Below are positions 7,712 to 16,540 of a stretch of DNA of 64,000 nucleotides, piece after piece; the first letter of the stretch is position 1, and each line of letters opens with the position of its first letter. Position numbers and translations under genes: made by a program. The DNA is from an uncultured Acidobacteriaceae bacterium. GTDB lineage: Bacteria; Acidobacteriota; Terriglobia; Terriglobales; Acidobacteriaceae. The notes beneath the pieces were generated by a model. The model searched no databases and was not told the DNA's origin. It was given only the letters and a program-made list of their open reading frames with translations. The stretch is from positions 1-64,000 of the forward strand of contig CAIKND010000157.1 in the NCBI GenBank assembly GCA_903828675.1, read 5' to 3'.

Positions 7712-9742
7712 ATGCCTTCAAGAGACAAAGCATCACTGCCTTCTACCATGTGTGCGCTCACCATCCTGGCGCTGGCTCTAAACGCGACATCCGCACTCGC
7801 CCAGCCCGCCAGTTCCGCCGCACCTGTAACCCCGGTTCCTCTCTCCAGATCGGCTGCTGAAACTCCCGCGGCCCCGCCCGCCTCTCCAGAGTACAACCAG
7901 GTGCAGCGCCGTCTCGCCCAGGGATGGAACACCTGGGACGTGAACAGCGTCACCACCCATGTCCTTCTGCCCGAGGGCCTTGCCATCCACCTCGGCCTCA
8001 AGCACAACACCACCGAGGGCAGCGATGCCTTCCTCCGGAACATATTGATAGGCAGGCTCAACCCCGGTGCCGAGCAGGTTGTCCCCGGCCAGCACGCCTG
8101 GAACGGCGACTACACCGATCTGCGCGTCACCTGGAATGGCCATAGCTGGCGCGTCCAGAGCGGCACTGTGGGCGGCGATCTGGTGCTGCTGGCCACGCCG
8201 CTGCCCTCCACCGCCGTCTCCGCGCTTCCGCCCACCCTCGTCGTCTCGGTCGACTTCCTCTGGAACCAGCCTGGCACCGCCCTGCGCCGCCCCGGCCTCA
8301 TCGAAACCCACGGATCTTCCGGCGACGTGCCCGTCTATTGCACCTGCTCCGAGCCCTCCGCCCATCCTGTGCAGGACTACGCCGATATTCCCTCCGTTGG
8401 CCCCTACTTTTCGGTGGACTTTACCGCGCCCATCGGCGTCAGCACCGGCAAGCGGCGCACGTTGGATGAAATCACCGCGGCCCTTCAGGTGCAACACGCC
8501 GCCTATGAACAATCGATCTCAGTGGCAGGCAAACTCGGCACCGCCGGCCCTATCCTCGACGCCATTCAAACCACCCTCGGCTGGGACACCATCTACGAGC
8601 CCTCCAAGCAGAGAGTTATCTCCCCGGTCAGCCGCGTCTGGAGCATCGGCTGGGGCGGCTACGTTCTTTTCGATTGGGACACCTTCTTCGCCGCCACCCT
8701 GGCCGCCATCGGAGACCGCGATCTGGCCTACGCCAACGCCCTCGAAATTCTCCGCGAGTCCACTCCCCAGGGTTTTGTGCCCAACTACGCGCGCCCCGGC
8801 GGCTGGAAAAGCTCTGACCGCTCCGAGCCGCCCGTCGGCGCCATCACCGTCCTCGGCCTCTACTCCCGATTCCACGACCGCTGGTTCATTCAGGACGCCT
8901 TCCAGCCTCTGCTCAACTGGAATCGCTGGTGGGCTCAGCACCGCGACATGCAGGGCTACCTGGTCTGGGGCAGCGATGCCGATAACCAGCCCGCCAACCT
9001 CGACGACCATTCGCGCGGAACCCATCAGGGAGCCGTCTTCGAGTCCGGCCTCGACAACAGCCCCATGTACGACGGCACCGCCTACAACCCGCAAACCCAC
9101 CTGCTTGAAGTTGCCGACGTCGGCCTCATGAGCATGTACATTGCCGATTGCGATGCCCTCGCCCAAATCGCCGATGCCCTTCAAAAGCCGGCCGAATCCA
9201 GGGAACTTCGCGACCGCGCCGCCCGCTACCGTACCCAACTCGCCACCCTGTGGAGTGAGCAGGCGGGCATCTTCCTTAATAAGGACCTGCACACCGGCCA
9301 GCCCAGCCTCCGCCTTTCGCCCACCAACTTCTATCCCATGCTCGCCAGGGCGGCCACCCCGGCCCAGGCCGAGGTCATGGTCCGCAAGCACTTGCTCAAC
9401 CCCGAGGAGTTCTGGGGCCCGTGGACCATCCCCTCCATCGCCCGCAACGACCCCGCCTTCAACGACCAGAACTACTGGCGAGGCCGCATCTGGGGACCCA
9501 TGAACTACCTCGTCTACCTGGGCCTCTTGAATTACGACGACGCGGAAACCCGCCGCGCCTTCGCGCAAAAGTCCTACGACCTCTTCCTCAAAGAGTGGAC
9601 TGAGAAGGGCCACGTCCACGAGAACTACAACGCCATCCTAGGTACCGGAGACGACGTCGCCAGCAGCGACCGCTTCTACCACTGGGGCGCGCTCCTCGGC
9701 TACCTCCAGTACCTCGAACAGGCAGGAATGAAGCACGAGTAG
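7712..9742 (+). CDS. Secreted GH63-type glycoside hydrolase (alpha-glucosidase/trehalase-like)
   Basis: This 676-residue protein has an (alpha/alpha)6-barrel glycosidase domain of the GH63 / trehalase-like clan, which cleaves alpha-linked glucose or mannose residues. An N-terminal signal peptide ends near ALAQPA and is followed by a Pro/Ala-rich linker. Family landmarks are WGGYVLFDWDTFFAA, which holds the likely catalytic acid, GLDNSPMYD, YWRGRIWGPMNYLVY, and the C-terminal GHVHENYNAILGTG, where the Glu is the candidate base. The ATG has a strong AGGAGG at good spacing. It stands alone, divergent from the hydrogenase operon. Export and context suggest scavenging of plant or microbial oligosaccharides. 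The exact substrate cannot be read from the sequence. Confidence 0.85.
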   Translation: MPSRDKASLPSTMCALTILALALNATSALAQPASSAAPVTPVPLSRSAAETPAAPPASPEYNQVQRRLAQGWNTWDVNSVTTHVLLPEGLAIHLGLKHNTTEGSDAFLRNILIGRLNPGAEQVVPGQHAWNGDYTDLRVTWNGHSWRVQSGTVGGDLVLLATPLPSTAVSALPPTLVVSVDFLWNQPGTALRRPGLIETHGSSGDVPVYCTCSEPSAHPVQDYADIPSVGPYFSVDFTAPIGVSTGKRRTLDEITAALQVQHAAYEQSISVAGKLGTAGPILDAIQTTLGWDTIYEPSKQRVISPVSRVWSIGWGGYVLFDWDTFFAATLAAIGDRDLAYANALEILRESTPQGFVPNYARPGGWKSSDRSEPPVGAITVLGLYSRFHDRWFIQDAFQPLLNWNRWWAQHRDMQGYLVWGSDADNQPANLDDHSRGTHQGAVFESGLDNSPMYDGTAYNPQTHLLEVADVGLMSMYIADCDALAQIADALQKPAESRELRDRAARYRTQLATLWSEQAGIFLNKDLHTGQPSLRLSPTNFYPMLARAATPAQAEVMVRKHLLNPEEFWGPWTIPSIARNDPAFNDQNYWRGRIWGPMNYLVYLGLLNYDDAETRRAFAQKSYDLFLKEWTEKGHVHENYNAILGTGDDVASSDRFYHWGALLGYLQYLEQAGMKHE

Positions 9743-9752
9743 GGTACAGTGC

Positions 9753-9784
9753 CAGGGAATAGGAATAGGAACAGGGAACAGGAA
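9753..9784 (+). repeat. Short AGGGAATAGGAA-type minisatellite, inverted relative to 10149-10182
   Basis: Degenerate repeats of CAGGGAATAGGAA/AACAGGGAACAGGAA lie just after the glycosidase stop. The complementary sequence TTCCTATTCCCTGGTCCC is found at 10149-10182, so the two stretches form long-range inverted repeats on the left side of the methyltransferase gene. Confidence 0.6.
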
Positions 9785-9825
9785 TTAGTTACTAGTGTCA
9801 AGGATCTGGAGCTCGCACCAGAACT

Positions 9826-9870
9826 GCACTGTCATCCCGAGCGAGCGCAGCGGGTCGAAGGACCTGCCCT
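9826..9870 (+). repeat. Dispersed intergenic repeat (GTCATCCCGAGCG... type)
   Basis: CACTGTCATCCCGAGCGAGC followed by GCAGCGGGTCGAAGGACC resembles an intergenic repeat seen in Acidobacteria. A related form (GTCATTCTGAACGAACG... AAGAATCTGC) occurs at 59458-59540. The 9743-10211 gap otherwise holds only repeats and no convincing gene. Confidence 0.45.
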
Positions 9871-10084
9871 GAAAATAGGAGCCAGTGGACGCGATTACTT
9901 GTCCCGGAGGGACCAAAGGGAAATAGCCCAGGACGCAGTCCTGGGAAGATGATGAAAGAACGACTCAAGCCCAGTAGGGGCGCCGCGAGATCAGGCAAAT
10001 ATTTTCATGGCCTTGGGTGGCGCCAAGCGCCATGTATGACTGCGGCTGCTTTTTCGGGCGCCTGGCCATCGAACTCCGCCCCGT

Positions 10085-10147
10085 GCCCCATCCATTCCGC
10101 GCTCTTCAGCGGAATGGGTGGGACAGCAACCAACTCAACCCCGGCGC
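10085..10147 (+). repeat. 63-bp direct repeat, left copy, flanking the methyltransferase-nuclease gene
   Basis: This copy matches 11884-11946 at 62 of 63 positions. Its core is the palindrome CCATTCCGC...GCGGAATGG and continues through GACAGCAACCAACTCAACCC. It lies 64 bp before the preferred start codon, so the pair brackets the gene like a recombination or insertion cassette. The core belongs to the same family as the elements at 57865 and 58063. Confidence 0.8.
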
Positions 10148-10211
10148 CTTCCTATTCCCTGGTCCCTGGTCCCTATTCCCTGCTTCAACGTGTTACCCTC
10201 AACCCAATCCA

Positions 10212-11840
10212 GTGGCCACTCTCAAAAACCAGCTCTATTACGGCGATAACCTCGAAGTCCTCAAGATGTACGTCAAGGACGAATCCGTCGATCTTGTCTA
10301 TCTCGACCCGCCCTTCAACTCCCGCCAGGACTACAACGTCCTCTTCGCCGAAAAAGACGGCTCCCAGTCCAGTTCCCAGATTCACGCCTTTGAAGACACC
10401 TGGGAGTGGAACCTCGACGCCCAGCGCGCCTACGAGCAAATCGTCGAGCAGGGAGGCCGCGTCGCCGACGCCCTCCGCGCCTTCAAAACCTTCCTCTTCA
10501 ACTCCGACATGATGGCCTACCTCGCCATGATGGCCCCGCGCCTCGTCGAACTCCGCCGCGTCCTCAAGGAAACCGGCTCCATCTATCTCCACTGCGACCC
10601 CACCGCCAGCCACTACCTGAAGATTCTGATGGATGCGGTGTTCGGGCCGCAGTTCTTTCGCAATGAGATTGTTTGGGAAAGGACGACGGGTCGGAAAGGT
10701 GGACGCCAATTTGGAAGAGTCCATGACACGCTTTTGTTCTTCAGTCGTGGAGACAAGACCACCTGGAACCCACCCACAATCCCACAGACTGAAGAGACAG
10801 CAAAAGGCCATGATCTGATTCGTGACGAGGAGGGACTTTACAGACTTTCCGACTTGACTGGAGCAGGCCAGGGGCCTACGCGATCATTCGGTGGAAAGAT
10901 CATCGAGCCGCCGCCCGGACGGCATTGGCAATTTGACCAAGACGGAATGGATAAGCTTTGGAACGAAAAGAGAATTGCCTTCTCGAAGGGTGGAAAGCCA
11001 AGATTAAAGACCTACGTCAAGGACCTCAACGGTGTCGCAGTCCGCGACATCTGGACTGACATTCGCCCGCTTAACTCAGCAGCCGCAGAACGTCTTGGAT
11101 ATGATACCCAAAAACCCGAAGCCCTCCTCGAACGCATCCTCAAAGCCAGTTCCAACGAAGGCGATGTAGTCCTCGACCCGTTCTGCGGCTGCGGCACCAC
11201 CGTCCAGGTCGCCCAGCGCCTCAACCGCCGCTGGATCGGCATCGACATCACCCACCTCGCCATCGGCCTCATCAAGAAGCGCCTCTCCGACGCCTTCGGT
11301 CCAGAGATCAAGCAGACCTACGACGTCATCGGCGAACCCACCGACTACGCCGGAGCCGCCTCTCTCGCCGCCGAAGACAAGTACCAGTTCCAGTGGTGGG
11401 CATTGGGCCAGGTGGGCGCGCGTCCCGCCGAGCAGAAGAAAGGTGCGGACCGTGGCATCGATGGCCGCCTCTACTTCCACGACGACGACTCCGGCCAATC
11501 CAAACAGATCATCTTCTCAGTCAAGGCAGGCGGTGTCTCCGTTCCCCAGGTCCGCGACCTCGTCGGTGTTCTCACCCGCGAAAAAGCCGAGATCGGCGTC
11601 TTTATCTGCTTTGAACCGCCCACCAAGCCCATGCTCAAGGAGGCCGCAGAGGCCGGATTCTACAAATCCACCGACGGCACCACCTATCCGCGCCTACAAA
11701 TCCTCACCATCCAGCAGATTCTCGATGGCCGCCAGCCCGAATACCCGCTCCACCGCCGCGACGCCACCTTCAAAAAAGCCCCGCGCAGCCGACCCGCCAA
11801 AGCCGAAAACCTCACCCTGCCCCTGCTCCCACCTGACTAA
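10212..11840 (+). CDS. DNA methyltransferase (beta class, type III Mod-like) fused to a restriction-nuclease-like domain
   Basis: This 542-residue protein carries the amino-methyltransferase motifs in beta-class order: motif IV VYLDPPFNS (Asp32) near the N-terminus, a target-recognition region in the middle, and motif I VVLDPFCGCGTT (about Asp322) followed by WIGIDI. After it comes a domain of about 160 residues with GADRGIDG and FSVKAGG (about 412-437), resembling the PD-(D/E)xK fold of Mrr-like restriction nucleases, though the central acid of the xK motif is Ser. The GTG at 10212 starts right before the conserved fold; upstream in-frame sequence is repeat DNA. Codons from about 10640 to 11090 are poorer in third-position C than the rest, suggesting an exchanged specificity domain. 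It may methylate and also cut or restrict; no partner gene is nearby. Confidence 0.85.
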   Translation: MATLKNQLYYGDNLEVLKMYVKDESVDLVYLDPPFNSRQDYNVLFAEKDGSQSSSQIHAFEDTWEWNLDAQRAYEQIVEQGGRVADALRAFKTFLFNSDMMAYLAMMAPRLVELRRVLKETGSIYLHCDPTASHYLKILMDAVFGPQFFRNEIVWERTTGRKGGRQFGRVHDTLLFFSRGDKTTWNPPTIPQTEETAKGHDLIRDEEGLYRLSDLTGAGQGPTRSFGGKIIEPPPGRHWQFDQDGMDKLWNEKRIAFSKGGKPRLKTYVKDLNGVAVRDIWTDIRPLNSAAAERLGYDTQKPEALLERILKASSNEGDVVLDPFCGCGTTVQVAQRLNRRWIGIDITHLAIGLIKKRLSDAFGPEIKQTYDVIGEPTDYAGAASLAAEDKYQFQWWALGQVGARPAEQKKGADRGIDGRLYFHDDDSGQSKQIIFSVKAGGVSVPQVRDLVGVLTREKAEIGVFICFEPPTKPMLKEAAEAGFYKSTDGTTYPRLQILTIQQILDGRQPEYPLHRRDATFKKAPRSRPAKAENLTLPLLPPD

Positions 11841-11883
11841 AGCTCTACCGGTAAAAAATGACATGTGCCAGAAAACTGCGGGC

Positions 11884-11946
11884 GCCCCATCCATTCCGCG
11901 CTCTTCAGCGGAATGGGTGGGACAGCAACCAACTCAACCCTGGCGC
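11884..11946 (+). repeat. 63-bp direct repeat, right copy
   Basis: One mismatch separates it from 10085-10147. It begins 43 bp after the methyltransferase stop. It is followed by CCCACTGCCCACTGTCCACTG, another low-complexity repeat type. Confidence 0.8.
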
Positions 11947-12089
11947 TGCATCGCCCACTGCCCACTGTCCACTGTTTGCATATAATTAACCCCATCCGGC
12001 GCACAATGCTAATAGAGGACAAAAGATGAAGGTGCGCCGCAGATCTCAAGCCCGAAGAAGCCCCGCCCGAACTGCGAAAACCACCCTGC

Positions 12090-12150
12090 GGGCCCCCACC
12101 TCCACCCCCCTCCCACCCCTCCCTACCCACCCCCCCTCCCCTGCCTCCTC
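12090..12150 (-). other. C-tract / potential G-quadruplex in the gap before hemY
   Basis: The plus strand shows many runs of 3-6 C separated by 1-3 bases, so the minus strand can form G-quadruplexes. The 11841-12291 gap also contains a GGCGCAC...GTGCGCC hairpin at about 11998-12040. A 76-codon frame beginning at 12026 has a plausible ribosome site but low-complexity content and no recognisable family, so I do not call it a gene. Confidence 0.45.
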
Positions 12151-12268
12151 TCAAGCTCATCCAGTCCGCTTTACCTTCCAGGATCCAAGCCTCCTAAAAC
12201 AGATTGGCCCAGGTCCCAAAAGCGAGACCCAGGCCAACGCGTTCGTATGTTGTTGATAAATATAAACA

Positions 12269-12285
12269 ATGGGCGATCCGCCCTT
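12269..12285 (-). terminator. Short terminator after hemY
   Basis: On the minus strand GGGCG-GAT-CGCCC is followed by ATTGTTTATATTTATC, a short stem with a T-rich tail just past the hemY stop codon. Confidence 0.5.
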
Positions 12286-12291
12286 CGCTCC

Positions 12292-13779
12292 TCAGGACTG
12301 GCTGGAAGTTAACTCCTGCACAACCGTCGCCGCCAGCTCCTTTGCTGCCTTCCGTCCCAGGCGGATGCAGTCTGGAATACCGATGCCGTCGTAGGCGTTG
12401 CCGACGAGGCGCAGTCCCGGAAGTGTGTCTACCCGCGCGGCGATGCGGGCGATGCGGTCCTGGTGGCCTACGGCGTACTGAGCCATGGCGCGACGCCAGC
12501 GGGCCACTTGCGTGTACTCCGGCTCAACTGCAAGGCCGATGATCTTTTCGCCTAGAATCTCTCTCAACTCGCGGCGCACAATCGCCACGAGCGTTTCGTC
12601 CGACTCAGTGAGCAGAGCTTCGTTCTTGGTGCCGCCCAGGAAGGCGCGGATAACGGCTTTTCCCGGCGGCGTGCGGCCCAGAAACTTGCGATGGACGAAG
12701 GTTGCGGCCAGCATCGCGCGACCTTCACTTGCCGGAACCAGGAAGCCAAACCCATCGGGCAGGCGGCCCAGCTTGCTCTCGTCGTAAACAAGATTCACGG
12801 TGATGGACGAAGAGTAGGGAATGCCGCCTAGTTCCTCGCCGAGCGCAGCGTCCACAGGGGCCAGAAGCACACCGGCTGCCCAGGCGGGCGAGGCAAAGAT
12901 AACCGCATCGAAGGACTCGACAACGCCGCCGGACTTCACTTTCCAGCCGTCCGCGGTCTTTTCGATAGCGGCCACAGGCGCGCTCAGCCGAATGGATGCG
13001 TGCGCAATGCGTGCGCTGAGCGCGTCAATCAACTGCTGCATTCCGCCTCGCAGGGATGTGAAGATCGCCCGAGGCGCAGGACGGGCGGCGGTCGGAGCGG
13101 TACCGTTCTTCTTCGCCGTTTCCTTTGCCTTGGCGCGCATCTTGGCGTGCGCGGCCAGCATGCCGCGGGTCAGCGAGCCGTATTCGCTTTCCATCTTCAC
13201 CAGCGCGGGCAGCACGGTGCGGGCGCTCAACTGGGCAGCGTCGCCGCCATAAATCCCGGACAGCAACGGGTCGGCGAGCCGGTCCACGGCTTCAGCGCCA
13301 AAGTGGCGCTCCACCAGCGACGCCACCGCTTCGTCCTGCAAACCGCTGGGGCGCGGAGGCAGCAGCAGCTCCATGCCCATGCGCAACTTGGTTTTGATGC
13401 TGAAAAGACGCGTCAGGGCGGTTGGAATCAGCTTGGTGGGGACGAGGAACATAAGTCCATCGGGCAGTGGGACCAGCCGGTTCCGCACCAGGATGTAGGT
13501 CTTGCGCGCCGCATCGTTTGAAGGCAGCAACTCGGCGCCGAGTCCCACCTCGCGGCACAACTCGGCCGCAGCGGGCTTTTCGGTCAGGAAGGAGTCCGGA
13601 CCCTGCTCGATGACCGCGCCGTCAACAACCACGGAAGACAGGGATCCGCCCAACCTGGCGCGCGCTTCAAACAGTGTGTATTCGAGCGGGTTACCTGCTG
13701 TACGGGCCTTTTCCAACTCATAGGCAGCAGCCAGCCCCGCTATTCCGCCGCCAATGATTGCAATCCGCATCCTGGACAT
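12292..13779 (-). CDS. hemY: Protoporphyrinogen/coproporphyrinogen oxidase HemY (HemG)
   Basis: This 495-residue FAD-dependent amine-oxidase-like protein performs the six-electron oxidation of protoporphyrinogen IX (or coproporphyrinogen III) late in heme synthesis. The N-terminal dinucleotide fold RIAIIGGGIAGLAAAYEL, the substrate-side motif EQGPDSFLTEKP and the C-terminal GLRLVGNAYDGIGIPDC are diagnostic. A Lys/Ala/Pro-rich insert of about 30 residues (around 225-250, AKMRAKAKETAKKNG) interrupts the middle of the fold. The ATG at 13779 is preferred; ATG 13770 is also possible, and the frame extends further upstream without support. It is divergent from cydAB, with a CRP/FNR-type site between them, so heme supply and the heme-rich oxidase may be co-regulated. 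Whether it uses proto- or coproporphyrinogen is open. Confidence 0.92.
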   Translation of the reverse strand: MSRMRIAIIGGGIAGLAAAYELEKARTAGNPLEYTLFEARARLGGSLSSVVVDGAVIEQGPDSFLTEKPAAAELCREVGLGAELLPSNDAARKTYILVRNRLVPLPDGLMFLVPTKLIPTALTRLFSIKTKLRMGMELLLPPRPSGLQDEAVASLVERHFGAEAVDRLADPLLSGIYGGDAAQLSARTVLPALVKMESEYGSLTRGMLAAHAKMRAKAKETAKKNGTAPTAARPAPRAIFTSLRGGMQQLIDALSARIAHASIRLSAPVAAIEKTADGWKVKSGGVVESFDAVIFASPAWAAGVLLAPVDAALGEELGGIPYSSSITVNLVYDESKLGRLPDGFGFLVPASEGRAMLAATFVHRKFLGRTPPGKAVIRAFLGGTKNEALLTESDETLVAIVRRELREILGEKIIGLAVEPEYTQVARWRRAMAQYAVGHQDRIARIAARVDTLPGLRLVGNAYDGIGIPDCIRLGRKAAKELAATVVQELTSSQS

Positions 13780-13895
13780 TACTCCATCATTACAGCAATT
13801 TCCGGGTTGCAACGCATGCGTTGAGGGGAAAGTGAGAGCCTCGCCGGAAATGTATGCCTGCAGGATTGGAATCAAGGAGCTGGCTGGGTGTTGCA

Positions 13896-13911
13896 TGTGA
13901 TCTGGTTCACC
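13896..13911. promoter_or_regulatory. CRP/FNR-type site TGTGATCTGGTTCACC between hemY and cydA
   Basis: TGTGA-N6-TCACC lies about 117 bp from the hemY start and about 150 bp from the cydA start, so it could serve either or both promoters. It shares the TGTGATNNGGNTCAC pattern with the other sites. Nothing else was seen in this divergent gap. Confidence 0.65.
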
Positions 13912-14062
13912 TGAAGAGCTACAATGAAGCCCGCAGGTCTTGTACTTTCTAGCAGGTGCAAAACCGGCCCGATCCGCCTTCTTTCGAAAACTCTTCCCCT
14001 AACCCCAACCTCCGAGCGGTTTGTTCTTTTCCCCCGGACCTTCCAGCACCAGGAGGCACTGC

Positions 14063-15412
14063 ATGAGCAGTGAACTGATCCACCGGTTGCACTTTGCCTT
14101 CACCATCACCTTCCACTACCTGTTCCCGCAGCTCACCATGGGGCTTGGCCTGCTCATCGTGGCCCTCAAGACAGTCGCGCTCCGAACCGGCAGTGAACAG
14201 TGGGACCGTGCGGCCCGCTTCTGGGGACGCATCTTTGCCATCAACTTCGTCTTTGGCGTGGTCACCGGAATCCCAATGGAGTTCGAATTCGGCACCAATT
14301 GGGCGCGATTCTCACGGCTTTCGGGCGGAGTGATCGGCCAGCCGCTGGCCATGGAAGGCGTCTTCAGCTTCTTTCTGGAGTCGGCGTTTCTGGGCCTGTT
14401 TCTCTACGGAGAAAAGCGAATCTCAAAGCTGATGCACTGGTTCTCGGCGGTGATGGTCTTTGTGGGATCGTGGATCTCAGGGTTCTTCATCATCGTGACC
14501 GACGCGTGGATGCAGCATCCGGTGGCCTATGATCGCTTGCCCAACGGGCAGTTCGAGGTGCTCAGCTTTTGGCAACTGCTGCTGAATCCCTGGGGCCTGC
14601 TCCAGTACGCGCACAACATGACCGGAGCGGTAGTCACCGGATCCTTTGTCATGTCTGCCGTCGGCGCCTTTTATCTATTGGAGAAGCATCGCGAGGAATA
14701 CGCGCGGATCTTCCTCAAGGTAGGCGTGATCGCCGGCGTGGTCGCTTCTGTTCTTATCATCTTTCCCACCGGCGATCTGCACGGAAAGTACGTGGCGCAC
14801 TATCAGCCTGCGGCCATTGCCGGGATGGAAGGGCTCTTCAAGACCGAGGCCGGCGCGGGGGTTGTGCTCATGGGCCAGCCCAATGAAGAGACCGGCCAGA
14901 TCGATAACCCTATCGTGGTCAACGACCTGTTGAGCTTCTTGATTTACGGAACCACCAAAGCCGAGGTCAAGGGCCTTGACCAGATTCCGCACGACCAGTG
15001 GCCCACGGCGCTGCCGCTGCTCTACTACGCCTACCACATCATGGCTGGGTTGGGTACGTGGTTCGTGCTGCTGATGGCGGTGTCCGCGTTCCTGCTTTGG
15101 CGCGGAAAGCTCTACCGTTCCCGCTGGGTTCTGTGGGCGCTTCTGCTGAGTTTTCCGCTGCCCTACATCGCCAATACCGCTGGCTGGATGACCGCCGAAC
15201 TGGGCCGGCAGCCGTGGCTGATCTATGGGCTGATGCGCACCAGTGAGGGCTATTCGAACACCGTTTCGGCGAGCAACGGGCTGTTTACACTGCTCGGCTT
15301 TATGGGGCTTTATATGCTGATGGGCCTGCTGTTCACGGTGCTGATCTATCGCGAAATCAGCCAGGGTCCCGAGCCGAAGATTGCAGCCGCCGAGGCAGTC
15401 CACGCCGATTGA
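14063..15412 (+). CDS. cydA: Cytochrome bd ubiquinol oxidase subunit I
   Basis: This 449-residue membrane protein is the quinol-oxidising, heme-bearing subunit of cytochrome bd, a high-affinity oxygen-reducing terminal oxidase. His18 in the TFHYLFPQLTMG segment corresponds to the b595 ligand His19 of E. coli. The GWMTAELGRQPW signature is present. The length and the short stretch before GQPNEE suggest a short-Q-loop (CioA-like) form. The ATG at 14063 follows AGGAGG-CACTGC, better than an in-frame ATG 42 bases upstream. cydB follows 53 bases later. The upstream CRP/FNR-type site suggests induction at low oxygen, as known for this oxidase class elsewhere. Confidence 0.96.
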   Translation: MSSELIHRLHFAFTITFHYLFPQLTMGLGLLIVALKTVALRTGSEQWDRAARFWGRIFAINFVFGVVTGIPMEFEFGTNWARFSRLSGGVIGQPLAMEGVFSFFLESAFLGLFLYGEKRISKLMHWFSAVMVFVGSWISGFFIIVTDAWMQHPVAYDRLPNGQFEVLSFWQLLLNPWGLLQYAHNMTGAVVTGSFVMSAVGAFYLLEKHREEYARIFLKVGVIAGVVASVLIIFPTGDLHGKYVAHYQPAAIAGMEGLFKTEAGAGVVLMGQPNEETGQIDNPIVVNDLLSFLIYGTTKAEVKGLDQIPHDQWPTALPLLYYAYHIMAGLGTWFVLLMAVSAFLLWRGKLYRSRWVLWALLLSFPLPYIANTAGWMTAELGRQPWLIYGLMRTSEGYSNTVSASNGLFTLLGFMGLYMLMGLLFTVLIYREISQGPEPKIAAAEAVHAD

Positions 15413-15465
15413 AGCCGGGCTCGAAGAGCCTGAACGGAACATGCTGAACAACAAGGAGCCTGGCG

Positions 15466-16509
15466 ATGATGGGATTTATCTGGTTTTGGCTGGTTGCCGT
15501 GATGATTGTCGGCTACGTAGTGCTCGACGGCTTCGACCTGGGAGTGGGCGTGCTGCATCTGTTTCTGGCGCGCACGGAAGCGGAAAAGCGGGCAACCCTT
15601 AGCAGCATCGGCCCAGTGTGGGATGGCAATGAAGTGTGGTTGCTGGCCGGCGGAGGCACCCTCTACTTTGCCTTTCCGCTCCTCTATGCGTCGGCCTTCA
15701 GCGGCTTCTATCTGCCCCTCATGATCGTGCTTTGGCTGCTGATTTTGCGCGGGATAAGCCTGGAGTTGCGCAACCATATCGAAGTGGGCGTGTGGCGCGC
15801 GTTGCTGGACGGTGTGTTCGGAATGGCAAGCGCGCTGCTGACCATCTTCTTTGGCGCGGCGCTGGCCAATGTGCTGCGCGGCGTGCCGTTGCAGGCCGAC
15901 GGATACTTCTTTCTGCCTCTCTGGACCAACTGGCAGCCGGGACCGCATCCGGGCATTCTGGACTGGTACACGGTAATCGGCGGACTGGTTGCGCTCACCG
16001 CGCTTACTCTGCATGGGGCGCTGTGGCTCACCATCAAAACCTCGGGCGACCTGGAGCAGCGGGCGCGCAGGATTGTCACGCCGCTCTGGCTGCTGGTGGC
16101 TCTGCTTACGGTGGTGAGCTTGGCGGCAACCATGGTGGTAAGGCCGGCCAGCCTGAACAACTATTTCAACTATCCGTTCACGTTTATTGTTCCAGTTGGG
16201 GTGCTTGCATCTCTTGCCGGCGTCTGGCTTTTTAACCGCAAAACGCAACCGGTAAAAGCGTTTCTCTCGTCCTGCCTCTACCTTTTCTTCATGCTGGCCG
16301 GAGCGTGTTGGGGCCTTTATCCCACTCTGCTGCCCGCCACCACGGGCGCGGACCGCAACATCACCATGAGCAGCGCTCTCTCCGGGCCGCACACCCTGGC
16401 AGTAGGCCTCGTCTGGTGGGGCTTCGGCATGGCGCTGGCCGTGGGGTATGTGGTGTTTGTGTATTCGAAGTTCAAGGGCAAGGTCGACTTGGAGCCAGCC
16501 AAACACTGA
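15466..16509 (+). CDS. cydB: Cytochrome bd ubiquinol oxidase subunit II
   Basis: This 347-residue protein with about eight or nine membrane segments pairs with CydA to form cytochrome bd. The N-terminal GYVVLDGFDLGVGVLHLF segment and the downstream GPVWDGNEVWLLAGGGTLYFAFP stretch are the family signature. AAGGAG precedes tandem ATG codons (15466 and 15469). It forms an operon with cydA. No CydX-like micro-ORF or cydCD transporter genes follow; the next gene is on the opposite strand 31 bases away. Lengths and motifs are normal for the family. Confidence 0.96.
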   Translation: MMGFIWFWLVAVMIVGYVVLDGFDLGVGVLHLFLARTEAEKRATLSSIGPVWDGNEVWLLAGGGTLYFAFPLLYASAFSGFYLPLMIVLWLLILRGISLELRNHIEVGVWRALLDGVFGMASALLTIFFGAALANVLRGVPLQADGYFFLPLWTNWQPGPHPGILDWYTVIGGLVALTALTLHGALWLTIKTSGDLEQRARRIVTPLWLLVALLTVVSLAATMVVRPASLNNYFNYPFTFIVPVGVLASLAGVWLFNRKTQPVKAFLSSCLYLFFMLAGACWGLYPTLLPATTGADRNITMSSALSGPHTLAVGLVWWGFGMALAVGYVVFVYSKFKGKVDLEPAKH

Positions 16510-16540
16510 GGCTTGCCGGCGCTGCCTTACCCGCCAGGCT

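Noticed and set aside
12026-12256. 76-codon frame with a plausible ribosome site
   Set aside because: Low-complexity Pro/Ser/Thr content over a C-tract, no family resemblance and repeat-rich surroundings; more likely noncoding.
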